A DNA stretch of 24,622 bases from DATJHM01 sp035493895 (GTDB lineage: Bacteria; Chloroflexota; Ktedonobacteria; Ktedonobacterales; Ktedonobacteraceae). The notes below the pieces were generated by a model. It did not search any database and was not told the DNA's origin. It worked only from the letters and a program-made list of their open reading frames with translations. A program made the position numbers and the translations under genes. The stretch's first letter is position 1. Each line of letters starts with the position of its first letter. This document shows, one piece after another, positions 1 to 8,403 of the stretch. The DNA lies in NCBI GenBank assembly GCA_035493895.1, contig DATJHM010000340.1:1-24622 (forward strand). The letters run 5' to 3'.

Positions 1-61
1 CCCTGGCGCAGACAGGCAGCGCCTCTACACGGTTGGCAATCAGGTTTGCAGGCAAGCCGTG
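1..61. other. Short flank, no supportable gene
   Basis: This stretch lies downstream of the last pel-operon gene. No reading frame can be assigned. An imperfect inverted repeat (CACGG at about 28-32 against CCGTG at about 57-61, with mismatched inner pairs) could fold as a hairpin after the GH114 gene, but there is no T-run, so I do not call it a terminator. Confidence 0.3.
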
Positions 62-1054
62 TTATGTTAACGGGTTGCAATCGGGTTCATAATCGGCATT
101 GGTTTGTATATGATTGAGATTGACTGTCGTAGCATAGGGTACATAGCCTTTTGCCTGTGATTGCTCATAGGCCTCGCTCACCAGATCAGCTTGATCCGTA
201 TAATCAACTGTCAGCACCAGTTGTCCACGGCTCCCCTGGCGAAAGAGATCGAGGCGCTGTTCAGTTCTGGCGCGTGCAGCATCCGAAGTCGGCTTATTCA
301 TCGCTTTGACATAGACCTCTTCGCGACCAATGCCCGTGACGAGGTGTACATAGTCAGGGTGATTGACTGCCAGCCCTTCCGCGTTCTGGACAATGATGCC
401 GAAATCGTCCCCTAATGGCGAATGGGTGCGTGCGTATTGAGCAATGTTCGTCACGAAATTGACCATATCATTTTCATGACCAGCTGCGTAGTGCTCTTGA
501 TATGCATCGACGCGATCAAGGTAGATGCCATCGAAGCCAGCGGCAATGATCGCATCCAGGTAGTGATAAATGGTCTGCTGCCAAGCGGGATCCCAGTAGT
601 TCACCCAGTAGTTTTTGGCCCAGTTGACATCAGGCGTGCCCAGCCAGGACGGGTTGCCCGTTTGCCAGCCAGCCTGCCAGTAGGGGCGATAGGATTCCGC
701 TTCTCCAATGCTGAGATAGGCCACAACGCGGCGCTGGCAGGTTGCCTGACGCAAAGCCGTGATCTGTTGTGCGCTAAAAACCGTGTTATTGGCGGAATAA
801 TCGATCACTGCCAGCTCAAAATTTGTGGCGGCTATCTGTTGTAGATTGGGCGTATCCAGCCAGTAGACCCAGTTATGGATATCGTTCCAGGGTCGTCGTC
901 CAGCTGTATTCGTCGAGGGATTGGGCGGGAGTACCATTCCTGTCCCTTTCTCTGGCTCCTCAGAGGGAGTGGTTGTGCAGGCGGTAATACTCATCATCAT
1001 CAGGACAATGATGAGTATATTGAAGAGTCTCTGCCGTCGTCTCTGTTGTAACAT
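62..1054 (-). CDS. GH114 endo-alpha-1,4-polygalactosaminidase lipoprotein (PelA hydrolase-like)
   Basis: This is a predicted surface lipoprotein of 330 aa with a glycoside hydrolase family 114 fold. That family cleaves alpha-1,4-linked galactosaminoglycans, and it corresponds to the N-terminal hydrolase domain of Pseudomonas PelA. A positively charged start, a hydrophobic segment (about 10-24) and the lipobox ITAC (Cys26) give a lipoprotein signal, followed by a Pro/Thr-rich linker to about 50. The catalytic barrel shows IDYS (84-87), AYLSIGEAESYR (112-123) and DGIYLDRVD (175-183), with acidic residues at the strand ends as is typical of GH114. I chose ATG 1054 over an upstream TTG at 1069 because GGGAAG lies about 7 nt before it. 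The gene begins 20 nt after the deacetylase stop, so it is the last gene of the operon. Its likely role is trimming or releasing the polymer. The family call is strong; the substrate is inferred from context. Confidence 0.88.
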   Translation of the reverse strand: MLQQRRRQRLFNILIIVLMMMSITACTTTPSEEPEKGTGMVLPPNPSTNTAGRRPWNDIHNWVYWLDTPNLQQIAATNFELAVIDYSANNTVFSAQQITALRQATCQRRVVAYLSIGEAESYRPYWQAGWQTGNPSWLGTPDVNWAKNYWVNYWDPAWQQTIYHYLDAIIAAGFDGIYLDRVDAYQEHYAAGHENDMVNFVTNIAQYARTHSPLGDDFGIIVQNAEGLAVNHPDYVHLVTGIGREEVYVKAMNKPTSDAARARTEQRLDLFRQGSRGQLVLTVDYTDQADLVSEAYEQSQAKGYVPYATTVNLNHIQTNADYEPDCNPLT

Positions 1055-1074
1055 CGTCTCACTTCCCAACTTTC

Positions 1075-3039
1075 CTATAACGGCAGCGTCACTGATTGAC
1101 CAGCGGCCAGATCAATATAGCTGATATGCTGTCCACCATACGATTCGGCGCTAGCTTTGTTCAATCCAGTTACGGGCACACGTGCGGCGTTCTGTGCGTG
1201 GATCGTGATTGAGACGCCCGGGATAATACTGGCCGTCACGCCAGCCGCATTGTATTGCATGCGGGCGGCCATCGTTTGTCCCAGATGTTCCATCGTCGGA
1301 TACTGGATAGGGAGATTGTAGTATTGCTCATATTTTTGCAAGGTTGCATCAAGCAGATCGCCGAGCAAAGAATGCGTCCCATCATACGCACGCAGATTGT
1401 CCTGGTGGAACATCCACGGATCGATACTGCCACGTAGCAGGTAGGTGAGCAATTGATCGCTTTCCTCATCGAGAATTTCTGTATAGGTCAGATCCTTTTT
1501 CCAGAAGCTTTTATAGGTGCAGTTATATTCAGCAACCCAGGAGGCCGGTGTAGAAACGTTGTAGTACAGATCGTTAGGATAGCGTGGGATCATCAGAATC
1601 TCCGGCTGATCCGCGTTGTAGATGCCTGCATTCGGCGACGGGTTGTCGTACCCTTTCTGGGAGGTGTCTGTGACCAGGTAGCGAATGCCTGTATCGTGGG
1701 CCGCCTGGAGATAGCGCCTATTGAGCAGGCCAGAAATGCCGGGTGTGACCATGTTCAGGGCACTGAAGTCCGTTGCATGCAGCGTATTGGCCGCAATCTG
1801 GACATTTTTCTGGATTTCTTGTTTCGCCGCCGCATAATCCATCCCATTCAGATCGGCATGGTCATAGGTATGGTTCACCCAATAGAACTGGCCCTGGTTC
1901 GTTACGGCAAACGGGGTGAGCGTGTCGGTCGTGCTATTGACACTGGCAGCGGTCCCGAAGCCGTTGAATACCATCGTGAGCGTCATGTTGGGTGTGATTG
2001 TGGAAGTTCGCTTGCCCGTTTGCCAGTTCAGTAGCGCCTGTAGATCGGCACCCGTTATGCGATACGTGACGCCGGTATTGTCCGGCGCGGTCCCACAGGG
2101 CGTATTGGGCTGCCAGTCGCTATCCGGGATGAATATATCGTCGATTTGCGGGGACATCAGCACGTGGCGCTCACCGAGGAAGAGTCCCTTCGTCAACCAG
2201 TTCACCAGGCCATAGGAGAGGACAATACTATGCGTCAGGTTGGGATTATTATCGAATGTCAGCGAAAGGATCTGGCGTTTGTTGGCATAGGTATGAATAG
2301 AAGCCAGCGCGTTTCCTTTGCTATCGGTGAGCAGTGGCGTCGTATTCCCATCGGCCAGCGTCGGGGCCAGATAGGTATAGGCGTAGCGAATAGGGATCGT
2401 TGCGTCGGGATTGAGATAGCTAAAAACGCTTTTGCCCTGAGACGTCAGATTCGTAAGAATTGGCGTGTCTGTTGTGTCTACTGCATTCTGAACTTCCTGA
2501 TAGCCGAAATCAGCCGTAGGATACGTATACCAGTTCACCTGACGCACGCCCCACGTTGCTTCGTAGTTCTGCAATGTGGCCCATTCCGTCTTGGAAAGCG
2601 CACTCACATAGTCAGAACCGACCTGATGAGAGAGATTTCCTTCTGTTAACATAATCCCCTGATAGTAGCCACGGCAGCCATTTGCGAGCATACCAGGTGT
2701 CAGACTGCCGGATTTCTGGGTCACGATATCGACCGTGTAGGGGACACCCAGGTAATCCAGGGCCTGCGTAATCGCGGGTAAGTCCGCATCATCGTTGGCC
2801 GTCGCGAGCACCAGCACCTTGAGATCGATCGTGCGTGTCGGTGAAGTACAGGGGCCAGCGGCAGTAGGCGTGGGCGATGGTAACGGTGTATTGTTCACTC
2901 TCGGTGTGCTGAGCGATGTCGTGTTCGCTTCTGGTGTACTGGCCTCCGTTTGTTGATACCAGCGGGCACCACTCATGAGCGTAGCAAGGGCAAGAACGAT
3001 GATGCCAATACCGAGAAAGCGTGAGAGATTCCTTTTCAT
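1075..3039 (-). CDS. pelA: PelA-type polysaccharide deacetylase (CE4/CE18-like), membrane-anchored
   Basis: This 654-aa extracellular protein has an N-terminal signal-anchor (about 8-24), a Ser/Thr/Pro-rich linker (about 32-68) and a large soluble region. Residues about 70-290 resemble the Rossmann-like accessory region found before PelA-type deacetylase domains. The catalytic domain carries the metal-binding signature: the Asp pair QIDDIF (Asp300, Asp301), the His motif WVNHTYDH (His390, His394) and TPGISG (432-437). A beta-rich C-terminal tail (about 600-654) follows. The HTYDHADLNG block recalls Agd3/PelA deacetylases, which act on galactosaminoglycans. It probably removes N-acetyl groups from GalNAc in the secreted polymer, making it cationic. 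The ATG at 3039 is preceded by AGGAG (3056-3052), which overlaps the pelG stop. In Pseudomonas this activity and the GH114 hydrolase are fused in PelA; here they are separate. The symbol marks only the deacetylase part. Confidence 0.78.
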   Translation of the reverse strand: MKRNLSRFLGIGIIVLALATLMSGARWYQQTEASTPEANTTSLSTPRVNNTPLPSPTPTAAGPCTSPTRTIDLKVLVLATANDDADLPAITQALDYLGVPYTVDIVTQKSGSLTPGMLANGCRGYYQGIMLTEGNLSHQVGSDYVSALSKTEWATLQNYEATWGVRQVNWYTYPTADFGYQEVQNAVDTTDTPILTNLTSQGKSVFSYLNPDATIPIRYAYTYLAPTLADGNTTPLLTDSKGNALASIHTYANKRQILSLTFDNNPNLTHSIVLSYGLVNWLTKGLFLGERHVLMSPQIDDIFIPDSDWQPNTPCGTAPDNTGVTYRITGADLQALLNWQTGKRTSTITPNMTLTMVFNGFGTAASVNSTTDTLTPFAVTNQGQFYWVNHTYDHADLNGMDYAAAKQEIQKNVQIAANTLHATDFSALNMVTPGISGLLNRRYLQAAHDTGIRYLVTDTSQKGYDNPSPNAGIYNADQPEILMIPRYPNDLYYNVSTPASWVAEYNCTYKSFWKKDLTYTEILDEESDQLLTYLLRGSIDPWMFHQDNLRAYDGTHSLLGDLLDATLQKYEQYYNLPIQYPTMEHLGQTMAARMQYNAAGVTASIIPGVSITIHAQNAARVPVTGLNKASAESYGGQHISYIDLAAGQSVTLPL

Positions 3040-3054
3040 AATAGTATAGTTCTC

Positions 3055-4422
3055 CTATGTAACAGGTTGTTCCATAAAAGTCAGATATTCCAGATGTTTC
3101 AGTCGCGAATTCAGCACGAACCATCCCAGTAAGGCCACAATAATCGTGGTTCCCAGATAGCCCATGCCATACCAGGAGCTTCCCATATATAATGAAAGAC
3201 CAGTGAGAAGTGCATTGCTTATGGTGAATACGCCGACTACCAGTAAAGCGGCACGCCGTCGATCGATGTACAGGAGAAGCAGGAGCATGACGAAGATCAG
3301 GCTCTGTCCGACGCTCGCCAGAATTTCGATGCGCAGCAGTGGTATCCAGTCCGCTGACAGTTTCATAAATGTTGCCAGATCTTGCGCAACCAGGTAGAGA
3401 AAGAGTGCAACGCATCCTTGCACTTTCAAGAGAAGTCCCGTTCCTTTCCACACCACCGTTTGCATGCCTTCTCGGGCGCGTACCAGATCGGCCAGCGTAC
3501 CCCTGGTTTGTAAGAATTGATAATAGTGGTGATAATGGCGGTGAAAATTTGTCTCCAGGTGGAGCATAAAAATGACCATGGTAGGAATAGTGGAGAGCGA
3601 CATGACAAATTTGGCCGTGTCATACGGTGGAAAGAGATGATAGAACCCGGAGATGATGTGCGCATTGGGCGATATCCAGAAAACGAAGCTATCGACCCAG
3701 ATCGCCGCCCCGTAGAGTGCGCCAATGATGAGCAGATCCGCATATTTGCGAATGTAGCCGAGATAGGCGAAACTGATTCCCCACGTCGGTGGAAATTCAA
3801 AGTAAATGCTCATAATCAATGATGCGAGACAGATCATCTGCCCCAGCGTGAAGCCCGTGAGAATCCCTAGTAGTCCATACTGACGCCCCAGCAGCATCGC
3901 CGTGCCAATCCCGATCGCGTAACAGGTTACGAAAATCAGCAGTATGCGCAGGTATCCACGTGCCGCCGAGAGAAAGACCATCACGATCCAGAGCATGGTC
4001 AGCGTTAAGAAAAGCGTCATGACCAGCATCCGATAGCGCATGTCGAATGGCGCAAAGAACAGAAATGGTGAGGCGATCAGTGCGATTGGCAGGATAAGAA
4101 ACAGCACGCCGCTGCACGTTGGCGCAATGCTGGCCGTATCCTTGAGATAGAGACGATCAGCAATATACCTCACGATCAGCATCTGTGGACCACTGGCTAT
4201 CAGCAGGCTGGCTGCAAAGACCGTGATAATCGTCGCAAAAAGCAATAAGTAATCCGCGCTGGATATATAGCCTGCGACGCTATTCTCCAGGATCATCAGC
4301 GCGCTGACCCCCACTAACCAGGGGCCAACCGCGATGACCGCCGAGGCGAGATAGGCAGCCGAGGCTTCAAGATAGGAGCCTTTCTTCGCCAGGGCCTGTA
4401 AACGAAAGCCAATACCAGCCAT
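3055..4422 (-). CDS. pelG: PelG-like polysaccharide flippase/transport membrane protein
   Basis: This is a polytopic membrane protein of 455 aa, essentially the length of Pseudomonas PelG (about 456). It has roughly twelve hydrophobic segments spread along its length, as in the MATE/MOP-like PelG family. The start MAGIGFRLQ is the characteristic PelG N-terminus, so I chose ATG 4422. An upstream ATG at 4491 would overlap pelF by 62 nt and add 23 non-conserved residues. With ATG 4422 the gene starts 7 nt after the pelF stop, with a GTGAGAAAG-type ribosome site across the junction. PelG works with PelD, PelE and PelF in the cytoplasmic membrane to synthesise and export the chain. It ends 15 nt before the deacetylase ATG. 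The assignment is strong because of order, length and N-terminus. Confidence 0.92.
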   Translation of the reverse strand: MAGIGFRLQALAKKGSYLEASAAYLASAVIAVGPWLVGVSALMILENSVAGYISSADYLLLFATIITVFAASLLIASGPQMLIVRYIADRLYLKDTASIAPTCSGVLFLILPIALIASPFLFFAPFDMRYRMLVMTLFLTLTMLWIVMVFLSAARGYLRILLIFVTCYAIGIGTAMLLGRQYGLLGILTGFTLGQMICLASLIMSIYFEFPPTWGISFAYLGYIRKYADLLIIGALYGAAIWVDSFVFWISPNAHIISGFYHLFPPYDTAKFVMSLSTIPTMVIFMLHLETNFHRHYHHYYQFLQTRGTLADLVRAREGMQTVVWKGTGLLLKVQGCVALFLYLVAQDLATFMKLSADWIPLLRIEILASVGQSLIFVMLLLLLYIDRRRAALLVVGVFTISNALLTGLSLYMGSSWYGMGYLGTTIIVALLGWFVLNSRLKHLEYLTFMEQPVT

Positions 4423-4429
4423 TGCTTTC

Positions 4430-5932
4430 TCACCACGCCTTTCCGCTACGAGCACGACTGATCGTCTGATGATAGAGTTCTCTATAAGCACTATAGAGTT
4501 GCTCTTGACGATAAAAGCGCCGTGTGCGCTCTTCCCCGGCGCGTCCCATGCGCAGGCGCAGATCCTGATCGCGCCAGAGCTGGATGATAGCCTCGGCCGT
4601 CGCTTGCGGACTGGTGACGGGCGTGATTAGTCCGCTGGGACCAAACGCCTGATCTTCAGGCGAGATGCCCTGGAGCAATTCGCGGCAGGCCCCGACATCC
4701 GTAGCGATCACGGGCACACCGGCAGCGTTGGCCTCCATAATGACCAGTGGCTGGCCTTCGCTCAGGCTGGTTAAAACGATGACATCAAGCTGGCCATAAT
4801 ACGTACGCACATCTACAGAACCGGTAAAATGAACGACATTAGTAAGGTCCAGCAGATTGATAATTTGCTGGACCTCCTGAAAGTAGTGTGGATCTTCGTC
4901 GGTCGGGCCAACAAGATAGGCATCGAGATGAGGGATCGAGAGGCTGGCAATCTTCAGCGCGCGGATCAGCGTCTTGACGTCTTTAATTGGCACAATGCGC
5001 CCTACAAACCCCACCTGGAAATGGTCCGTCGTCACTGGCTGGTGTTTGCGCAAACCGGCGAAACGCTGAATATCGACGCCGTTGGAGATGAGCTGCATTT
5101 TGTCCGGATTAGCCCCTCGCTTCAACTGATACTGCTGATTGACGTTCGTAATAGAGAGAATACTGTCCGCCGTATCGTAGCTGATCTCTTCCATAAAGCG
5201 AAAAATGTTGAGCCACCATTGCTGGAAAAAGCCCAGGCGCTGTCTATCGATATGGTGGCTGAGTGCAGGGCGATAGATCCAGGCCGATTGCATAATCTCA
5301 ATCTCGCGTTCCCGCGTATAGAGACCATGTTCGGTGATCAGGAATGGGCTGCCGTTACGCAGGCGGGCCAGTGAGCCAAGCAGCCCACTGAAGCCGGTAC
5401 TCACGGCATGATAGACGCTGGCCTGCGGGAGGCTGGCTTCAAAAATGCTAAAAATCGGCAGGTAGGTCAGGCGGAAGGTCCAGAAAAAATCCATAAACGA
5501 TTGATCGGCCGCATATTCCTGATAGATGCCCTCCAGCAAATCCCAGCTTTCACGTGCATAAAAAAGATCGGCGAGCGTCAATTGCGCAAAGTTGGGTTGG
5601 CGGAGAAGCGAGCGCAACTGGTTCGCGTTATGCATCGTACCGAGCGCGATCGCTTCGTGCAACTGATGAAATGCCTGCCACGTCTCAGCCGGATGCTTCG
5701 CTTGATGCAGCGAGTGCAAACGGCTGGTATCGTGCAGAAAAATCTCGCGAAACTCGACCATGTTCTCGGGAAAACGATAGCGCGGCTTCCGGTGCGGATC
5801 GGGATTGGTGCCGATGTATTGCACAGAGAAGCTGAAGTCTGGCATATGCGTGATGAGCGCCTGTATCCAGCTGGAAACGCCCCCTGTGACATAAGGATAA
5901 GCTCCTTCGACAAGCAAGCAGATATCAGCCAT
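4430..5932 (-). CDS. pelF: PelF-like GT4 family glycosyltransferase (polymerase)
   Basis: This is a cytosolic GT-B glycosyltransferase of 500 aa, against about 507 for Pseudomonas PelF. The N-terminal domain has YVTGGVSSW (14-22), the PelF glycine-rich loop, and a family-typical EHGLYTRERE (201-210). The C-terminal nucleotide-sugar domain has ISNGVD (282-287), GRIVPIKD (311-318, with Lys317) and the retaining GT4 E-x7-E pair in SEGQPLVIMEANAAG (Glu392, Glu400). It polymerises UDP-sugars into the Pel chain; the exact donor cannot be read from sequence. The start codon sits inside the pelE end: ATGGCTGA holds both the pelF ATG (5932) and the pelE TGA (5925), an 8-nt overlap implying translational coupling. 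The next gene, pelG, starts 7 nt later. Confidence 0.94.
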   Translation of the reverse strand: MADICLLVEGAYPYVTGGVSSWIQALITHMPDFSFSVQYIGTNPDPHRKPRYRFPENMVEFREIFLHDTSRLHSLHQAKHPAETWQAFHQLHEAIALGTMHNANQLRSLLRQPNFAQLTLADLFYARESWDLLEGIYQEYAADQSFMDFFWTFRLTYLPIFSIFEASLPQASVYHAVSTGFSGLLGSLARLRNGSPFLITEHGLYTREREIEIMQSAWIYRPALSHHIDRQRLGFFQQWWLNIFRFMEEISYDTADSILSITNVNQQYQLKRGANPDKMQLISNGVDIQRFAGLRKHQPVTTDHFQVGFVGRIVPIKDVKTLIRALKIASLSIPHLDAYLVGPTDEDPHYFQEVQQIINLLDLTNVVHFTGSVDVRTYYGQLDVIVLTSLSEGQPLVIMEANAAGVPVIATDVGACRELLQGISPEDQAFGPSGLITPVTSPQATAEAIIQLWRDQDLRLRMGRAGEERTRRFYRQEQLYSAYRELYHQTISRARSGKAW

Positions 5933-7055
5933 GGTACACCTCTTTTCGCCGTGATAGGTGTGACTGCGTTTGCCGCGATATTTTGCGGAGCCTCGTCATC
6001 GTGGTCTGCTCGACCAGATCTCCTATCCATTGCAGGGACGTCAGGGCCAGGGATTGCGCGCGCCGTTCATTGCGTGCAAGCGTCACAAGCGTGCTCCAGG
6101 CATGCTGACGAAAGGCCAGCTCCAACGCCAGAAAGGATGCTTCTGGATAGCTGGGGTTCAGTTGCAAAACGGTGCAGATCGCCTGTAGCGCTTCCGGATA
6201 GGCTTGCTGACGCTGATAAATGAGGGCCAGCTGGAACCATACTTCAACATCAGTCGCATTTTGCGCGGTGATGTGGAGCAATAAATCGCGTGCTCGATCG
6301 AGATACATACGCATGCTGACATCGTCGAGTAAATTGCTGGATGCGTATTGATAGTATTGATTTGCCAGGAAGAGCGTCCGTTCGCGATCTTTCGGAGCGG
6401 TACACCACTCTACAAATGCATCGTTGAGCGCCAGCGCCAGCCGGTCATCCAGATTATTTAAGGCAATCGAGGCGTCGCTGCGAATCTCTGTTTGTGGATC
6501 GGAGAGTAGTTGCCGGAGCAGATGGATTGCAGGCGGACCGGCCTGACGGCTCAGCTCTGCCACGGCCGCGCGTCGCATATCGAGATCGCTATCATAGACG
6601 ATGTCGATGAGCGGCTGCACTTCTGGGTTGGGCGGTGGACCGATTGTCGCCATGGGCGCCGTCGCATCGAAGGTCTCTGCGGGCATTTTTTTTGGTAAAA
6701 GCGTCGTTATTATGAATGCGATACCATACGCACATGGTCCTAAGCCAGGGAACATGCACAGGCTAAAAAGAAATGCCGTCATGCTCCACCCATTGAGATG
6801 CCTGGCAAAACGAGCGAAGGCATGGTGTTTTACTTGTTTCTCCGGCCAGATATGCTCGTCTGCTTGCTTGAGTTGCAAATGCAGAGCGATACCAGCGGTC
6901 CCCAGCAGGATCAGCGGTAGATGCAACGGCCAGAGCCACCAGCTCTGGCCTTGCCAGAGCCACCAACCCAGCGTGCTATCTCCAACCAGGCAAAGAATGA
7001 TACATCCATATGCTGCACTATTTTGCAGAAGATGAGTTTTTCGCAATGTGATCAT
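5925..7055 (-). CDS. pelE: PelE-like membrane-anchored repeat protein (HEAT-like plus TPR)
   Basis: This 376-aa protein has two or three N-terminal membrane segments (about 14-58 and 92-113) and a cytosolic helical-repeat tail. About residues 148-205 look like HEAT-type repeats (RRAAVAELSRQAG, then RSDASIALNNLDDR). About 215-335 look like TPR units (for example VWFQLALIYQRQQAYPEALQ). Pseudomonas PelE likewise has two membrane helices followed by TPRs, and it scaffolds PelD and PelF. Placement between pelD and pelF supports the assignment more than primary sequence does. The start at 7055 has only a weak ribosome site. The stop overlaps the pelF ATG. The HEAT-like block ahead of the TPRs is a possible lineage-specific addition, read by eye only. 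Confidence 0.75.
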   Translation of the reverse strand: MITLRKTHLLQNSAAYGCIILCLVGDSTLGWWLWQGQSWWLWPLHLPLILLGTAGIALHLQLKQADEHIWPEKQVKHHAFARFARHLNGWSMTAFLFSLCMFPGLGPCAYGIAFIITTLLPKKMPAETFDATAPMATIGPPPNPEVQPLIDIVYDSDLDMRRAAVAELSRQAGPPAIHLLRQLLSDPQTEIRSDASIALNNLDDRLALALNDAFVEWCTAPKDRERTLFLANQYYQYASSNLLDDVSMRMYLDRARDLLLHITAQNATDVEVWFQLALIYQRQQAYPEALQAICTVLQLNPSYPEASFLALELAFRQHAWSTLVTLARNERRAQSLALTSLQWIGDLVEQTTMTRLRKISRQTQSHLSRRKEVYHG

Positions 7056-7111
7056 AGCTTATACCATATAGTTTCTCGATGAACGAAGAAGCCATTTCTT
7101 CCCGCTCATCA

Positions 7112-8044
7112 TCATGACTGGACGTATACATGGCTCACAGGCTCGATTGTTTGCAGTGCCAGCGAGGCTATTTGCAGCATCGAACGAAACAGGTGAACGG
7201 TCCCGGGCGTAAATTTCAGCAGGGCGATGCTATTGATGACCAGGATGCCTGCCACCTGCCCATCCTCATCGAACAGGGGACCGGCCATCACCGCAACTTC
7301 CTGTGCTACGTTGTCGATATCTTCCAGCACATCTTGAATCGTCGCGATCTCGTAAGAATGGAGCACACGACTGATGAGCGGGTCATCCAGGCGCAACGGT
7401 GCGTTTGGCTTCACCTCTCCGCTCGAGGAGCGGCTGAGTGCCAGACTCATGCGTCCATGTTGGCGTATATACAATGTACATGTATCGGCTTCAATTGCAT
7501 GCATGACCAGATCTATAATAGCGCCGTAACGCTCATGCTCGCTGGCCTTCCATAGATGGAGGATCTTCTCGCTGATAGTTTCCAGTGAGATCGCCTGCCC
7601 GGAGATTTGTTGCTCCAACCTTGCATTGATGGCTAACGCTTTCTGATAGTGCTGTGTTATTTCCTGCAAATGCGCCTCTGTCTCGCTCTGTTTTTGTTGC
7701 GCTCGCGCATAACGCTGACGCTGGGCAGAGATACTATCACTCATAATAATGCCACTGACGAATAACAAAAAAGGCTCGATGAATACATATGGCAGAGATG
7801 CGTTCTGACCCAGGGCCGGGAGACGCCATAATAAGAAGAGATAACTCGCAGCTGCCAGCACACCCGCACAATACGCTGTCACGCGTTGATATCGCATCGC
7901 CACGGCAAAAACGAGCAGAAAAAAAGCGCTGAATATAAGATGCGATGATACCCAGGTTACCGGTATGAGCATACTGGCAGCAATCACAAGCGCGAGAACC
8001 AGAATCGTCTCAGCTATCTCACGCACAGAACGAACTGCTCGCAT
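7112..8044 (-). CDS. pelD: PelD-like membrane GAF protein lacking the GGDEF domain
   Basis: This 310-aa protein has four N-terminal transmembrane segments (about 12-30, 35-51, 55-73, 84-101), a coiled-coil-prone linker (about 105-155) and one GAF domain (about 160-300). That matches the first two thirds of Pseudomonas PelD (about 455 aa), which continues into a degenerate GGDEF domain whose RxxD site binds cyclic di-GMP. Here the protein ends soon after the GAF domain at a normal stop, so the usual site is absent. One RLDD (218-221) sits within the GAF domain and may be chance. The ATG at 8044 has a good AAGGAG (8058-8053) 8 nt upstream. It is the first gene of the pel operon, 56 nt before pelE. 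I infer it recruits PelE and PelF to the membrane, under a signal other than classical cyclic di-GMP binding. Confidence 0.78.
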   Translation of the reverse strand: MRAVRSVREIAETILVLALVIAASMLIPVTWVSSHLIFSAFFLLVFAVAMRYQRVTAYCAGVLAAASYLFLLWRLPALGQNASLPYVFIEPFLLFVSGIIMSDSISAQRQRYARAQQKQSETEAHLQEITQHYQKALAINARLEQQISGQAISLETISEKILHLWKASEHERYGAIIDLVMHAIEADTCTLYIRQHGRMSLALSRSSSGEVKPNAPLRLDDPLISRVLHSYEIATIQDVLEDIDNVAQEVAVMAGPLFDEDGQVAGILVINSIALLKFTPGTVHLFRSMLQIASLALQTIEPVSHVYVQS

Positions 8045-8188
8045 CGCTTACACTCCTTGAAACTAATAATAGATAGAGATCAATCGTGTGACAAAAGAGA
8101 ATGCCCTTGCCATATTCCATATAAAATGTAATAAGCGTAATTCTATTTATCTATTAACACTATCTTTAAAAAAACAATACACATGTAC

Positions 8189-8245
8189 TTACCCTGCATT
8201 TATTAGTAAGGGTAACTCACGATAATTACCTCTGTCAAGGTAATT
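8189..8245. promoter_or_regulatory. Two GGTAA-type dyads upstream of pelD
   Basis: The first dyad is TTACCCT (8189-8195) with AGGGTAA (8209-8215), and the second is AATTACC (8224-8230) with GGTAATT (8239-8245). All arms pair perfectly. The dyad centres lie about 32-33 bp apart, close to three helical turns. The 8-nt spacer of the second dyad (8231-8238) contains a minus-strand TTGACA (8238-8233), a possible -35 for the pel operon, but no convincing -10 follows at normal spacing. A shared DNA-binding protein controlling pelD is inferred. Confidence 0.4.
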
Positions 8246-8371
8246 GAAGCGCTGTGATCATCTTGTGATAGAAACGGATTTCAGCTCTTTTAAGCGACAA
8301 TACATTTTATCAATAGGGAAGGATGTGCGCGTTGATTGCTCAATATGGCAGATATGGAGAGTAATTTGTCT

Positions 8372-8396
8372 TCTTCGGCTCTTCAAGAGCCGAAGA
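8372..8396. repeat. 25-bp interrupted perfect palindrome
   Basis: Arms TCTTCGGCTCTT (8372-8383) and AAGAGCCGAAGA (8385-8396) are exact reverse complements around one central C. No T-run follows on either strand, so a rho-independent terminator is unlikely. It lies in the middle of the divergent pelD/glmS-like spacer and could be an operator or an RNA hairpin in either leader. Confidence 0.6.
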
Positions 8397-8403
8397 TGTA
8401 CTG

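Noticed and set aside
7085..7101. GAAGAA/TTCTTC inverted repeat between pelD and pelE
   Set aside because: Only 6 bp with no T-run; too weak to call a terminator or attenuator.
8253..8269. TGTGA copies resembling a CRP/FNR site
   Set aside because: The two copies are in the same orientation, not the inverted TGTGA-N6-TCACA arrangement, so no CRP-type site is called.
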